The notes beneath the pieces were generated by a model. It was not told where the DNA came from. It ran no database searches and saw only the letters and a program-made list of their open reading frames with translations. Of a stretch of 64,000 bases of DNA, positions 38,201 through 50,842 are shown in pieces. Both the position numbers and the translations under genes were made by a program. Position 1 is the first letter of the stretch. Each line of letters opens with the position of its first letter. The stretch is taken from positions 52,914 through 116,913 of the forward strand of contig WTPW01000639.1 in NCBI GenBank assembly GCA_009809945.1. The letters run 5' to 3'. The stretch comes from Gigaspora margarita (Eukaryota > Glomeromycota > Glomeromycetes > Diversisporales > Gigasporaceae).

Positions 38201-41200
38201 ATTTTTTCAGTGTAAATTTCATATATAAAATTTTATAAAATGTTTATAAAAAAATTTTAGAAGTTTCCAAAATTTGACCTGGTCAGGTTATAAAAACCAA
38301 TTAATTTTGCATGGCTTTATGACAATGGCATCCAGAGAAATTCTTTCATCCAATTAAATTTTAGGATCAAGTGTAATATGAAATTTAAAAAAAAAAAATC
38401 TATAAAAAATTTTATTACAAATAAAAAAAATTTAAATTAACGTACAGTACATCGCCGAATACAAGCCCGGATCTGTTACATTTCACCAATTCTCAAAATC
38501 TATAATTAGACCAGCGGTCTCCTGGTCTGATAATTGGAAGGTTTATTCTAATTTCTTTTCCTGTTTGTAACTCCCGGGTCTTTTTACATTTACTGAAACT
38601 TTATCCTATATTGTAGATCCAGATATAGTGAATTCGTATTATTTCACCGACAATCACCGACAGCTCATTTAACTGACATCACGCAAACCCTATGTGATGT
38701 CGGCTAAATGAACTTTTGTTGAAACTACTGTACTGTATATGAGTTAATCGAAACGGGATGTAATACATTTTGTATCTGGCGTCACCGCGTACATACGTCA
38801 CAGCTCCCAATCGATTTCTGCATTAACGATTTGTGACAAGGAAGTTTTTTTGGTCACTGTTACAGGATAGTGAAATTTCTAAAGGATTTTAAGTTTTTGA
38901 TAGTCTGCCTGAGCGAACCGTAAAGACTTCCGATCGTGGATGCTAAATATATAAGTTCATTTGTTTCAGATAAAACAAGTTAAGCCACTCTATCAAGACA
39001 TCTAAGACAGACATCGAGATTATAGTCGAAGTTGATGTCGAATTTTCGAATTCGAATGTATCTTCTTTATTTAGAAGCTATGTAAATTTCAATTTTGTTC
39101 TATCTTCAATCGAAACTTAAAATTTAAAACTAATCAAACAAATTATAGTAATTATGATTGAAACACCCCATTTTGCCTACCGCTACAGACATTTCACCTA
39201 CGTACGTACGTACATCACGAGGATGACAATTTACTAATAATTTATATCTGAAACTAATAAAATGCTAACTCCTATGTGATGTAGATTAAATGACTGTGGG
39301 TGAAATGTCCGTCGAGGAAATGAGTGCATACCCAATAAAGCGCCTTACTAATATTCAGCATGAGAGTGCATATGTGGGATTGCTGCTAAAAAAAAAAAAA
39401 AAAAAAAAAAGCTTTTCAAGACTATGCAAATTTTAAGAAGAATTCATAGTTGCAAGCTATCCAATAATCTGTTTGCTAGAGTTTATTAATCCCTACAAAA
39501 TGACCGAACGAATTTAAATTTTGTTCTTTGGTCACGAAGGACATTTTCCTAGAATATTTACAAAAAGAAAATAGAATCCTTGCAATTGCATAACTTAGTG
39601 GCGCCAGAAAATCTATGATATAATTGTTAGTTGTTAGTTGTTATCATTACTGAACTAGTAATAAAATGGCGGCGTTTATAGGGCTAGAACCTTAAGCATT
39701 AGGTTCTAAAATTTTTTTTTAAAAAAAAAAAAACTGTAAAGTTAGTACTGTAGCTTATACATCATTAATATAAGCAACATATTTTATTATATTAATATGA
39801 TAGCGAACAAACATAAATAATTCATAAATTGTCTCTGTTGTAAACGCGTACTTTTGTAACTTATACTATCGAAACAAAGATCATCAAGAGCACGAACTCC
39901 TGATATATCAACAAATGTAAGACCTATAGCATATTCCTTGTCTATTACGGCTTGTAATAATGTTAAGCCTTGCGATTTATGATCGTATTAAGAACTTTTT
40001 AGAAGATTAGGACCATCATCCAGATTTAACTATTCAGACTTTAATCATCACACATGTTTTAAAAACAGTGAAAAAATGGGTTAAACTATTTTTTTTTACC
40101 ATCCCTAGTCAGAAAGTAGGCAGGCAAGTAGTAGTGACAAAATATTTTATTCAAAATAATACCTATGCACGTCGTCCCCAGAATTAATTCGCAGGAACCT
40201 TTTTACATAAAAACTCGAAATAGGTGGAATTACAAATTGCGGTCCGAATTAAGCTTAATTTGGGCCAAGATTCGAAATAACGCCCATGCCGCTATTTTGA
40301 TTGTATAATACGTGTAATATATCGCGCATACGTGTTCCAAAATAACGCGCAGGACCTCGAAATAACGCTCACCTGCGCGTTATTACGCGTTTATACGGTA
40401 TGATTATTTGTCTGTTCGCATTTTAATCTGAATTTCTCTTCACTAATAGAATTTTGTTTGCGCTAATATTGTCTTTTTGTTGATTCATTATTTCAATAAC
40501 TTAACTGTTCTTCAGGTGTTATCAAGGCTTATCTTCTTGTATAATGTCTTGCGGTCTTTTGTTCAGGCGTATAAATTCTTTTGTGTATTTACATTTTATC
40601 ATAAATTTCAATGGATCAAACTATTAATCAGTTTATTAATCAGTTTTAACATCTCTGTTCAATGATCGGGTTGCTGATTAAAGGTTCTACAAGGAATCAT
40701 CGAAAGTTTATCATAAGTGCAGGGGCGGAAGTCGGACATCGACAAGATTCCTGAGAGTATGGCTCGAAGTTCTTCCACTTCGCTCCACTCTGCTCCAGCC
40801 CAATTCTAGCATTCCATCATTACGGCAAGTGTCCCTTTATTTGACAACAAAGAAAGTCGTTGAAGTTAGACGCATCATTATTTATCATCTGCAAATTGTA
40901 GAAATACCGGTTTCTGACTATTATTGAAATTATATTACGGCAAGTGTCCCTTTATTTGACAACAAAAGGTTGAAAGTCGTTGAAGTTAGACGCTTCATTA
41001 TTTGTCATCTGCAAATATGTAGAAATACCTGTTTCTGACTATTATTGTGCGTTTCAAATTACTGTAACCTTTAATTAATCGATCACTACAAAACAAATCT
41101 AAATAAATCTATTTAAAAGTAAAAATTCTCATGTTTTCTCTAGTAGTATACTAAATGTGGTAGTTAATTTGGCAAAGTAATACAAAAAATTTGACATTAT

Positions 41201-41776
41201 TTGTCAAACTACCAGTTCTAATATACTATTAGTGACAATGCTGCAAAATCAAAATATAATAAGGAAATTTGAGAATTTCGAATTTTCGCCAAAGGTCACA
41301 GTAATTTGAAAGCACTATAATTACTAATTGCTATTTTTATTTTGTTCATTAATCCATATACTTTAGCTAAAATTCTTACATAAATTCATAGAAACTTTGG
41401 GAAAATATGGTTTAATAAACACAAAATACAAATTTGAATTTATCCATTATTAAAGCTCTTTTACTTAGTTTTATTATATGCAAAATTTATTGAAATTTCG
41501 CTTTTTGTCAATTATTTGACAATATAAACGTTAAAGGTATTTATCTAATTTAAGTCATTGATCTTGTTACTTTAATCGGCATTTTATTAATAAAAAGTTG
41601 AATTGATATCAAAACAAAAATGTAGTTTATTGATTCAATCATATCATCAAAAAGATTAATGTTTTTTTTTTTTTTAAAAAAAAAAAATTTCTTGAATCTC
41701 GGGTCTTTTAAAAAGTTATTTGATTTATATTCTTGATTTTTTCCTTAGCAATTGTTCCCTAGAAATAGCTTTTAAA
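35228..41776. other. Large non-coding interval
   Basis: No gene recognised. 35930-36060 holds a GC-richer block with two CATTTAGGGG words, perhaps a MITE. 38620-38720 and 39170-39320 carry GACATTTCACC/GGTGAAATGTC-type inverted words around ATGTGATGT. 39389-39410 is a 22-base A run. 40205-40400 is a composite of CGAAATAACGC hairpin pieces. The duplicated segment at 40819-41047 is listed separately. Open stretches of 60-80 codons here have no protein features. Confidence 0.4.
40819..41047 (+). repeat. Direct duplication of about 110 bp
   Basis: 40819-40926 and 40934-41047 are near-identical. Both start ATTACGGCAAGTGTCCCTTT and end TTTCTGACTATTATTG, with small indels (the second has an extra GGTTG). 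No coding content. Confidence 0.85.
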
Positions 41777-42700
41777 ATGGGTTTACCCCACAAAAGTCCA
41801 CATGTCATCATACTTTTATTCACAATATTTTCAATAGCGCAAATATATCCTCGGCAAACACCAACACCAACGAAATCGTACGCAACCGGTATGGCTACTA
41901 CGTCACCACCATTAACAAGTGAAATACCTATTACTTTAAAAGAGACAACCTTTTCGATTCCTATCTCGCCGACAGAAACTCCTTCACAGTCCACGCCTAT
42001 ATCGTCGTGTCAAGTAAAAATTACAAATCCCCATACTGGCGACACGTTTAGACCTGGTGATAATATAGATGTATCATGGAAATTAGTTGGTAAAGAATTC
42101 CTGGTTGATGGTATCGTACCACCACATCAGGTTAATGCCATTTTATTCTCAAATTTGACTAGAGGGGAAGAATGGAAATGGGATTACCGACAGGTTAGAA
42201 TTTATTACTTAAGACTTTATTTTTTGTTTTGGTTTTTTTTTTTTTTTGCTAGTTATACATTCCAATACATTTTGAATTTTATTCATTTGTCTTAGAACCT
42301 TTACCATGAAACAAATACCACTAATTCTTCGTTCCGCTATTCTGTGCAAATTATACTATCTCAAAATATTCGAAATTTAAGTTTATTTTTCCTGGATATT
42401 GAATTAACTTTCCCAATGAATTCTCTAGGTATTATATGGGATGTCATAGGACCAATTACTATTTTACCGATTCCAGAAACTTCAAAAAATGTATCAGATC
42501 AAGATAAAGACATTCATGGCGAAGATATTTTCACTAGTTGGAATAAAGATAATGATAATACAAAACAAAATTTCAATAATAATTCTAAACAAAAAAGTAA
42601 CAAGAATAAAACTAGCATTGCTAATATGTTATACAATGTGACAGGATGGATATGTATCACGTTTAGTGTGGTTTTCTCCATTTTATTTATAAATCTTTAA
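41777..42700 (+). CDS. Kre9/KNH-type Ser/Thr-rich cell-wall protein, probable GPI anchor
   Basis: Two exons (41777-42193 and 42296-42700; intron GTTAGA..TTAG) join in phase to 273 residues. The chosen ATG has an AAAATGG context and puts a hydrophobic signal segment (VIILLFTIFSIAQI) at about residues 10-23; an in-frame ATG 19 codons upstream would place it less well. A Thr/Pro/Ser-rich stalk covers residues 25-75. The folded domain carries ITNPHTGDTFRPGDNIDVSW, then NAILFSN and SVQIILSQN: the I.NP..G..F..G..I.V.W pattern of the Kre9/KNH (Ser-Thr-rich GPI-anchored) family. An Asn/Lys/Ser linker leads to a C-terminal hydrophobic tail (WICITFSVVFSILFINL), as in GPI precursors. Known relatives take part in beta-1,6-glucan or wall assembly; here secretion and wall location are inferred. 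Confidence 0.8.
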
Positions 42701-44636
42701 AATTATCGCATATGCAACTTAAAAGTGTGAAGGACATTGCAATTATTGAAAAATTTAACTATTTTACTAGATCATAATGTAATATTTATAGAAACCTTTT
42801 TTTTTTTTTATCAATACGAAATAAGATTTACCTTACCACATTTTGTAAAGTTTACGCCCATTTAAATGGGCATTCGTGGTAGTGAACCCTTCATCCCGCT
42901 CCTGGCATGCCTACAAATTTTTGCGTTAAGTACCCTAGCTTTTTTTTTTTTTGTTCGCGTTTGAAGTCAGATGATATATACAGTGTATACATAACGATAC
43001 ATCTTTGTTCGATATCAATATATTTTTTTTTCTGTGCTAAAAAAAAACATGAATGATGAATAAAAAAACGTTCTCGTAACAGCGATAACACGAAAGAAGA
43101 GGTAGTGCTTAGTTAATAAAGAGGTAGTTATATTTTTTACATAGTATAACCAAAGCTTTTTGAGTTACGGTATGGGAGATGTCGCTGGAGCGACTGTGAG
43201 GTAGCTAATCTAGCAATGTCGTCACTCGCTGGGTGAATGTTGTTGGTTGGTTACTTACCGTATAGACCCGAAATAACGCACAGGGGTGTTATTTCGAATC
43301 TCGGCCCGAATTAAGCTTAATTCGGGCCGAAAATTGTAATTTCACCCCTGCGCGTTATTTCGGGTCTATACGGGGTAAGCCTTCGTTCTATGTTCGCATA
43401 TAAGCAATTTAAAAGAATTTCTTCAAATAAGGACTACTAATTTCGAAGATATTAGTAACAATAAGGTCTATTAATGTTCGAAAGGGAAGTTAGTTATGGG
43501 TTTTCTTTATTATACTTTGGCTCGATAAAAATATACTAAATATTTAATAAATACTGTACAATGATTAATTAATTACTATTATTTTTTTTTTATACTAAGA
43601 ATGATGAAGAGACTTTCAAATAGTTAACTTGTTTCGACTAAATTTTCTATCTGATGCACCTCCATCGTTGTGATCCTTTGGTTTTTTTTTTCGATTTCAT
43701 TCAATAAGTATAAATTCTAAGAAATCGATCCTTGTATAAATGTTCAGATATTATTTTTGAGATTAGTTGATTTCATCTGACGAAATATCAGATCTCAGGA
43801 AACAAAAGGAAATTCTAAAAAAAGGGACTCTCTTTGTGAATAATCATGCCATCTTTTTTTTTTTCAAGAGTACGAGTTTTTCTTTTTTTTTTTTTTTAAC
43901 GATTGAAAAGCTCTTAAAGAATTCAGTAGCCATTTCTCTAAAATTCTTTGAGACCTTTACTTCTTGAAAAGCAACATCCCGATGGTTATTGCATCGTTAA
44001 AGTTGCATCACTCATGGTTTCGTGAAAGCATGAGAATAACATTTTATTTTATAATCAGCTTAGCGTTTTAAGGATCTCCGAATAGAAAAAAGAATAAAAG
44101 TAAGCATGTGAATAGAAAAAAAATAAAAGCAATTACGTGAATAAGAATATGTGTGTATGAAAAAAATTAGAGAAAAAAAGTCTATATATTATTTAAGCCT
44201 TCTAAAAGTCGCGTTCTTATATGAAAATAGCGTTATTCATCGAGATTTCGTAAGTTGATATATTAAAAAAAAGTATTTAGACGGAATAGAAACAACCAGG
44301 ATAAAATGAAGTGGTGCTTATACTTTATTAATAGTTTTCAGATTTGAGTTTATATTACTATCAATTGATATTATATAGTAATACTTGGTGAATATGAAGA
44401 CTTACAGGTTTTTTTTTATTTTTATTGTTTCTTTTTTTTTTTATTCTGATATTTTAACATTTATTTTTTCGTATTATCAAAAAATTCAGTTCCTATAATT
44501 TAATTCCAAAAACATAGGACTTTGTAAGTACCATCTTCCAAATTAAAATGTTATTTTAAAGATTTCAATTCCGATTTTCATAAACTTTATCTAAATTACT
44601 TAAATTGGATTTTTTGGAGCATTCTAAATTTAATCA
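42701..44636. other. Intergenic, AT-rich
   Basis: 3' flank of the wall-protein gene, then homopolymer-rich DNA with one MITE (43258-43373). No coding sequence recognised. Confidence 0.4.
43258..43373. mobile_element. Hairpin MITE, CGAAATAACGC family, best-preserved copy
   Basis: 116 bp with ends CCGTATAGACCCGAAATAACG and its complement; the centre reads CCCGAATTAAGCTTAATTCGGG, a perfect palindrome. No ORF. Related pieces at 26288-26371, 27627-27740 and 40205-40400. Confidence 0.85.
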
Positions 44637-44795
44637 ATGGGTCAAAATATATCAGAAATTAGTAGAGTGTTGCCAACTGAAAATGAAACATTAGGCTTTC
44701 AAGTTATTATTTATTATTTACCAAATGCAGCCCTTGAAAAACCTAATGCTAATGTCATCGATCAGATTTTTCTTGGGCTAAAATCCGGTAAATAA
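44637..44795 (+). CDS. Possible first exon or small ORF, 52 codons, unassigned
   Basis: ATG in a TCAATGG context. The product begins MGQNISEISRVLPTENETLG and continues FQVIIYYLPNAAL, ending at TAA; an alternative is a GTAAAT splice donor two codons before that stop. MGQ with Ser at position 6 resembles an N-myristoylation start. Composition is protein-like, but no family is recognised. Possible downstream exons: 45951-46011 (KPEKTTELYQKRLKQQ) and about 46081-46135 (GEASVKQDRNETKRTKV, stop), joined in phase by GTAAAA..CAG. Whether these pieces belong together is uncertain. Confidence 0.25.
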   Translation: MGQNISEISRVLPTENETLGFQVIIYYLPNAALEKPNANVIDQIFLGLKSGK

Positions 44796-44806
44796 TGATA
44801 AACTAG

Positions 44807-44956
44807 TAGGGTTGGCAATGGAGCCAATGGAGTTCTGGAGCTCAATAAGTTGTGTGAATGGAGCTCAAAAAACTAGTATCCATTGGCTCCATTCAGAGCT
44901 CCATTGGCTCCATTGGTAACTCCATTTAACTCCATAGAGCTCCATTGCCAACCCTG
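44807..44956. mobile_element. 150-bp hAT-like MITE (TAGGGTTGGCAATGGAG ends)
   Basis: Ends TAGGGTTGGCAATGGAGC and GCTCCATTGCCAACCCTG. The interior is repeated GGAGCTC/CATTGGCTCC words. hAT-like terminal sequence, but no clear 8-bp duplication remains. Confidence 0.65.
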
Positions 44957-45057
44957 CCTGCAAGACATTTGTGTCCATGTGCTAATAAGTAGCCAATCAA
45001 AGCCTGAAAGCAGGCATTCTATATTGTTACACAATTTAATTTTTATACATGCTGTTT

Positions 45058-45110
45058 TGATAGGACCCCAAACAATATATATAAAGGTTATATTAACTTT
45101 AATATAAAAT
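45058..45110 (+). mobile_element. Solo left end of the GGACCC TIR family
   Basis: TAGGACCCCAAACAATATATA, then TAAAGGTTATAT: the same terminus as at 52139 and 59757. No matching right end was found nearby, so this is a truncated or decayed copy. Confidence 0.6.
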
Positions 45111-46434
45111 TTTTACAAATTTTATCCACTTCATATTAAGATCAATTAATCAAATTTTATATATAAGCTAGATTAATTAAATAGATTTATCCAATTTTTA
45201 AATATAACATTAAAAAAAAAAATAAAATAAAATACTTTTTTAAAAATTAAATTAGATTAATTTTTCAATATCAGTTTTACAGTAATTTTATTAAAATACT
45301 ATTTTATCAAAGTCATAATACTAATTTCTATTTTATTAACAAGACATGATTTCAAAAATATTATTTTACTGAAAATTCATTTAACTGATAATAAATTTAA
45401 AAAAAATAATGTCTTTTTACTAATTTGCCAATGACAGCTATTTTACTGACAAAGTTAGCCTGGTTTATACTAAGGCTGGTCTAGTGATGGATTAAAACAA
45501 ATATATGAGTACGATAGCAGGGGGACTTTTGATGCGCATGAATGCGCATTAATGCGCACATTATATATAATTTTTGGAATTTATATTTTCCTTTAAATTT
45601 TTACATTTTTTTTTCATTCGAGACTATTCCTTAATTCTGCCCAACAATACACTCTCTGGCCTAAATTATAATTTTCTTATATAAAATTTAGATGCGCATG
45701 ATTCCTTAAATCATTAAACCATGCCTTTCCTATTTATATACCGATCATAAAAGGTCAAGTGTTTTATTAGATTATCACGACTAAACATATTTCTTAAAGA
45801 AATTACGATGTTTGGAACGATAACGCATTAATAACTACTTGAGATCATGATGTTAAGAAATACCAAGTAATTAACTTGCTAACTTCGCTTTACAGTTGAT
45901 CAGGCTTTTACCTTCGCTGAAAGTTCGTTTCTTAGTCTTTTCATAGTATCAAACCTGAAAAAACCACTGAACTTTATCAAAAAAGACTCAAACAACAAGG
46001 TAAAAATAACATTTACACGAATTAAAAGATTAGTTACTACATTAATTTTAAATTAACAACTCTAACAATGACAGTGAATCAGGAGAAGCTTCAGTAAAAC
46101 AAGATCGCAATGAAACTAAACGTACCAAAGTGTGAATCGAGGGAAACCCATTCTTAGGTTGGCCTGATTTATGCAATTTAGTCAAATGAGAAGACGGAAA
46201 TTTCTTTTTGACAAATATCTATATAGGGCTTGGTTGGCGAAAAAGTCTGTCAAATAAAATGTTTGGAAATTCAAGTTGTCAGGGAATTGGTTATGTTAGG
46301 AAAAAGAATTCAAAAATATACTATTAGAAATTTATATCTTGTCAGAAAAAAGTGATATCGGAATTGTGGTAATTCAGAAAGGTAGATTTTGGTAAAGTGA
46401 AAATCAACGATTCCTAGCATCATATATGCTTTTA

Positions 46435-48703
46435 TTATAAAATTTCTTGTAATCTCTGTTTCATTTCAGAAGTATTAAAATAGTTAAACAATTCAAGTAT
46501 CGAATTGTTAACAGTTAATAAACCTAGTTTTTTATCAAAAGAAACAAAATTACCTTTTCCAAAATAGTAAATAACAGAAGAAGGTAACATATGAGCAGTG
46601 TTGTCATGGGACAGCCTTGGACAATGATTTGAACAATTTTGGACAATTTTGGACAATTAAATAAAGTAAAATTACTTAAAATTTTATTAAGACAACCTAT
46701 TTTAATTTTAACTAGAATGTGTTCAGCACCTAAAAAAATATATAGTTATATATTTTTTAGATAGATTTATTAATTATTAAAGCCTGGACAAGCTTTTGAC
46801 AATCTTGGACGTTTGGACAATTTTGGACGTGGACAAGCCAAAAAAGGCTGTGGACAGCCAAAACGTACAACACTGCATATGAGTAAAAATTGAGCATCTA
46901 CTATCTGAGACAGATAAAAATAAGCTATAACGAAGTTGAAAAAAAACTTTTGCTGAAATATAAAAAAGCTCGTCAATATTTGAATGCGATTCGATAAAGG
47001 AATAGTAATTTGTATTTTTATAATAAAGAGCGAGGACTTGGAAAAGAAAAATATTATTATTAACCCGCCCAATTCCAAATCCTTTTTGAATAATCAGATG
47101 CACTTAACTTATATTTGCAGTTGAAATATCTGCTAACCCTGTATCAAAATATAAAAATAAGAAAAAAAATGAATAATAAATAATAGAATGTGCCTTACAT
47201 CTTACATTCTTTCGGCACCAATTCTATAAGATAACAATGTCTGACATATACATTCCATCAGCCTTACCCATCATTGCTGATTCTGATAATAAATAAATAC
47301 TTATGTTTGTCCCTTTCTACTCAATTTTGTGAATATAATAATATCGATTATTATATATTTCACTAGCACTCTCCATTTCAGTAAGTTTTTGATAATAAAT
47401 AAACGTTTATGTTCTTCCTTTTTAATTCCAATTCATCCTAATATCGATGATTTGTTCTATTAGCGTTTCCTATTTTGCTGTAAAACTAAATATTTACTAG
47501 CATTCTAATTTAACCCTTATTTGATTTTCTAACCTTATCTGTTATAAGAATCTATTTTAAACCCCTACCTGTCTGCAAATGCACTGCTTTGTTAATTCAG
47601 ATTACCCCAAATAACTTATAAATAAAATTAACTTATTGGATTTTTTATCATATTATTCAATCTTTCAAGTCTTGTTCTCATTTTCTATCGATTTTGATAT
47701 AGAATACCTGGGCGAGCACGTTCATCTGACGAGAGAAATGACACAAGACTGGCATTGAATCCGTTATTTGAGCCAGATGAAGAAAATTTTGCAATTTTTC
47801 TTTCCATCCTTTGATTTGTATAAGCCTCATGCTTACAACGTTGATTGATTAATATAAAAAGATTAAGCTTTCCATTTATTACTCCAATATTAGCATCTTC
47901 TTCAATGCTATAATTTTGAGATTGTTGGGTAGAGTTGTATACAAAGGCTAATTGCGAATGACCATCAGCAAAATCATCTTCGATCTACAAATATATAGAT
48001 ATATATAAATAAATCTAATAATAAGATACTAGACAACTAAATAAATTGTATACCGTTTTTTTAAAAAGTAATTATAATATCTAAAACTTACTTCAGTCAA
48101 CGTATTTAGCCTACTTGATGTATTAACTTCCATTACTGCTACTAATATAAAAAAATTATTGACTTGTAAGCTATCGAATTCCTGTGAACCAACAGGTTTA
48201 TTTTGGTTTCATTTTCCACTCCAGTCTATTTTCTTCTGAAATAGCTATAAAGCTATGAACTTCATTATTTAATACCATTCCAAGAATGTCTTTTGCAAGT
48301 GCAGTGGCTTGTTCATAAGCATGATTAATTGCTCCCTTAATGTCAGTATTTGACGCCCAATCTTATAAGTCTTCTAAGTCTTCCATAATGCTCGAATCTG
48401 AATAATGTGAGTTATATCCTACAAAAATAAAAGTATAAGCTCTTTCTAATTTTATGCTTTATAGTAAATTATATACTAACCAACACCCGTTGTTTTTTCT
48501 CTGTCCGATCTGAGATAACCTGAAGAATAGGCCTTGTACAAACAAGCAATCTTTGGTACTAATGCAATTAAGTCTTTAAATAAAAAATCTAGAAGGATCT
48601 GGCGAGATAATCCAAAAAAATGTTCACACCCCTCTGAACCATACATCCATAGTGTAAAAGGATATTGGGGGTAGAAATCTTGATAAGCAATTATTAAAAG
48701 AAT
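46435..48703 (-). pseudogene. Multi-exon expanded-family gene (transposon-derived?), interrupted by a MITE
   Basis: Exons read on the minus strand: 48481-48703 (PFTLWMYGSEGCEHFFGLSR), 48092-48418 (AINHAYEQATALAKDILG; contains TAA stops), about 47700-47984 (GKLNLFILINQRCKHEAYTN) and 47140 down to 46435 (QKGFGIGRVNNNIFLFQVLA... ending SEMKQRLQEIL). Protein-like composition is strong throughout and splice-site consensus is kept, but stops occur near 47110 and in the second exon. The hAT MITE at 46596-46875 splits the last exon in frame. The GSEGCEHFFG..R segment resembles a large family of fungal transposase-related genes, from memory and not verified. The 5' part is missing: a SINE begins 27 bp upstream of the first visible exon. 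Confidence 0.55.
46596..46875. mobile_element. 280-bp hAT MITE with exact 8-bp duplication
   Basis: Flanked by CATATGAG at 46588-46595 and 46876-46883. Ends CAGTGTTGTCATGG and ACGTACAACACTG. Contains tandem TTTTGGACAA repeats. Same family as 23017-23670, and serves as the empty-site version of the element nested there. Confidence 0.93.
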
Positions 48704-48729
48704 CTACAAAGAAAGTTATATGATAATTA

Positions 48730-49693
48730 GATGAGGTGTGGTGACTTAGAGAAGTTGGTAAGTTGTCGCCCCAAGTGGCAGGTCTAGGGTTCAAATCTCA
48801 CTGGCGACGCTTTGGAAATTAGACCTGTGTTATGGTACTATTTCTCCTCGTTGGTCCTTTGGTACACCATCTTGAATGGAAGCCGTCAGGCGCACAAAAT
48901 CCAAGGATCGGAAAATGGATACCCGTTTGAAAGTCCCGAGTAAGGAAGTAGCAAAGATCTTTGACGATACTAACCATAATTGGAATATCAGAAACCGGAG
49001 CCAGAGAACCGGATGGCAAAAATCCTCGAGGAGGGGGTCCACCAACCTGGCCGCCAGAGTCGCACCGGAGGAAAAGGACATGTGTTTCAGCAGCATGTAC
49101 CAAGGGGAAGGAGTCCATTTGGCACCTAAAGCCGGGCCGACCGACCCTTCCGGGCTAATTGGTTTGGAAGTTTGGGGACCTGGGGAAGGACCGATAGGAA
49201 GGTTGTAGTGGGTATCGGGATTGGAGTGAACCTCGACAAGGGCAAAAGTAGGTAACGGTAGCGGTTCAATGGTTAGCCCTGACTGCAAGTATATAGGTAA
49301 AGCTGTAGCGTAAGTTACTGAAGCGTAGGTAATACCTGTGTAGGACAGGGAGTGCTCTACCAAGTGTGCCACAAGGATAAACTAGTCCTAAGGGGATTCC
49401 GCAAGCATCCGGGACTGGCCTTGACTGCTTTATATAACAGAGGACTGTACCGTGATACAAGAAGGATTTGGCAGGAGAAGCATAGATCAGAGGGTTTAAA
49501 TAGGTAACCCCCTAGTTGGGTTGCAGGTATGGCAACTAGTGTAGAACCTTCGGGCGAACTACTTAAATTAGACAACCAAAAGTTGTACGTGTAGCTTGTT
49601 GTACTCTTGTCTATGTAACAAATGCCAGGGCACCCCTGGAGGCACCCGTGATCTGATTTTACTTGAATAAAAGCCTTTCCCCATAGCAGTAAC
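48730..49693 (+). mobile_element. tRNA-headed SINE-like retroelement, family S2, well-preserved copy
   Basis: Head: GTGACTTAGAGAAGTTGGTAA (A-box-like) and GGGTTCAAATCTC (B-box-like). Ends ACTTTGACAT plus poly(A), with an AATAAAAGCC word about 30 bp before. Much GC-richer than the surroundings. Homologous to 10759-11713 and, in reverse, to 63449-64000 and 49865-50290. Open stretches on both strands (for example 48830-49372, minus) are by-products of the higher GC content. No clear target duplication seen. Confidence 0.75.
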
Positions 49694-49864
49694 TTTGACA
49701 TAAAAAAAAAAAAATCACAGTAACAAGTAAGATTACACAAAGTGTTTACTGTCTAAGGTCGCTCTAGTTACCTACTATCTTTAAAGAAGTGGATATAGAA
49801 TAATACTATATTAGCAGATACAATTTGTTTATTCTTGACAGAAAACTTGGTAAAGCAGTATCTG

Positions 49865-50290
49865 ACCCATACAGGTATTCATTTATACTTCAGTAATGAT
49901 GTATTCACTAAGACTTATACTTGGAGTTAGGGTGATCTGCACCCATACTATTATCTACTTTTGTTTTTGTAAAGTTCACTCCAATTCTAGCACTCACTTC
50001 CACTATTCTACTGGTCCTTTCCTGATACATTTCAAACTTCCAAACCAGTTAGCTTAAAAGAGTTGATTCACTTTGTATTAGGTACTACTATGGTTATTTC
50101 TTCTATTGGTACCCTTTTTCTCTAGTATGATTCTGACAACTAGGTTGGTGAACCCCTGTTTTTAAGAATTTATTGTATTTGAATCTCTAGCTCCAGTTTT
50201 CAATATTCTAGTTTTGGTAGCACTATCGAAGAATTTGCAACCTCTTTACTTAGAACTTGCCAAACAGGTTTCTATTTTCTGGTTCCTTGA
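49865..50290 (-). mobile_element. Diverged fragment of SINE family S2
   Basis: On the plus strand it reads AGTTCACTCCAATTCTAGCAC and later TTTCAAACTTCCAAACCAGT. The same words occur in the reverse complement of the S2 copy (AGGTTCACTCCAATCCCGATA; CCAAACTTCCAAACCAGTTAG at 63975). Both ends are lost in AT-rich DNA. Confidence 0.6.
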
Positions 50291-50842
50291 ATTTGTCTGT
50301 ATAATGGTACATATGCACCCAAAAGCTCCTATTCTAGATAGTCACTATGATTACAAGTAGTATATTCAACCAATTAGTGAAAAATAGTTACTAGAATACA
50401 GGTCTAAATTTTTAAAAGGATTTATATAGACGGGTTAAGAAAATAATATGCATTTGCAGAATAAAGAATATGTACTTATTTATTAAACCTGTCAATGGGG
50501 CAGATAATTAATATGCATTTAAAGAGATTATATATTTAGAGGAGATACATTTACAGAGATCTAACTATATTAATAAATACTTTACTTAAACATCTTTTAT
50601 TCTGACTATTTTTGTATCTATAATAATAAATTTTCGATTTTGGTTATTATGACAACAAATTTTATCATAATTGTAATTACTTGGCCACTATAAAAAGGTA
50701 TCATTATAATAGGACTCTTTCCGGTCACATTGAAAATCACAACAAAATTGAAAAGAAATAAACAAATATACAATATCGTCGCAATAACACTAGTTGATAC
50801 ATAACTAATTAATTAACTAACTATATCCCTATCTTCGGCTGT

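Noticed and set aside
48819-49740. Several 60-180 codon frames on both strands
   Set aside because: They lie wholly inside a SINE-like element, and other copies of the family do not keep these frames.
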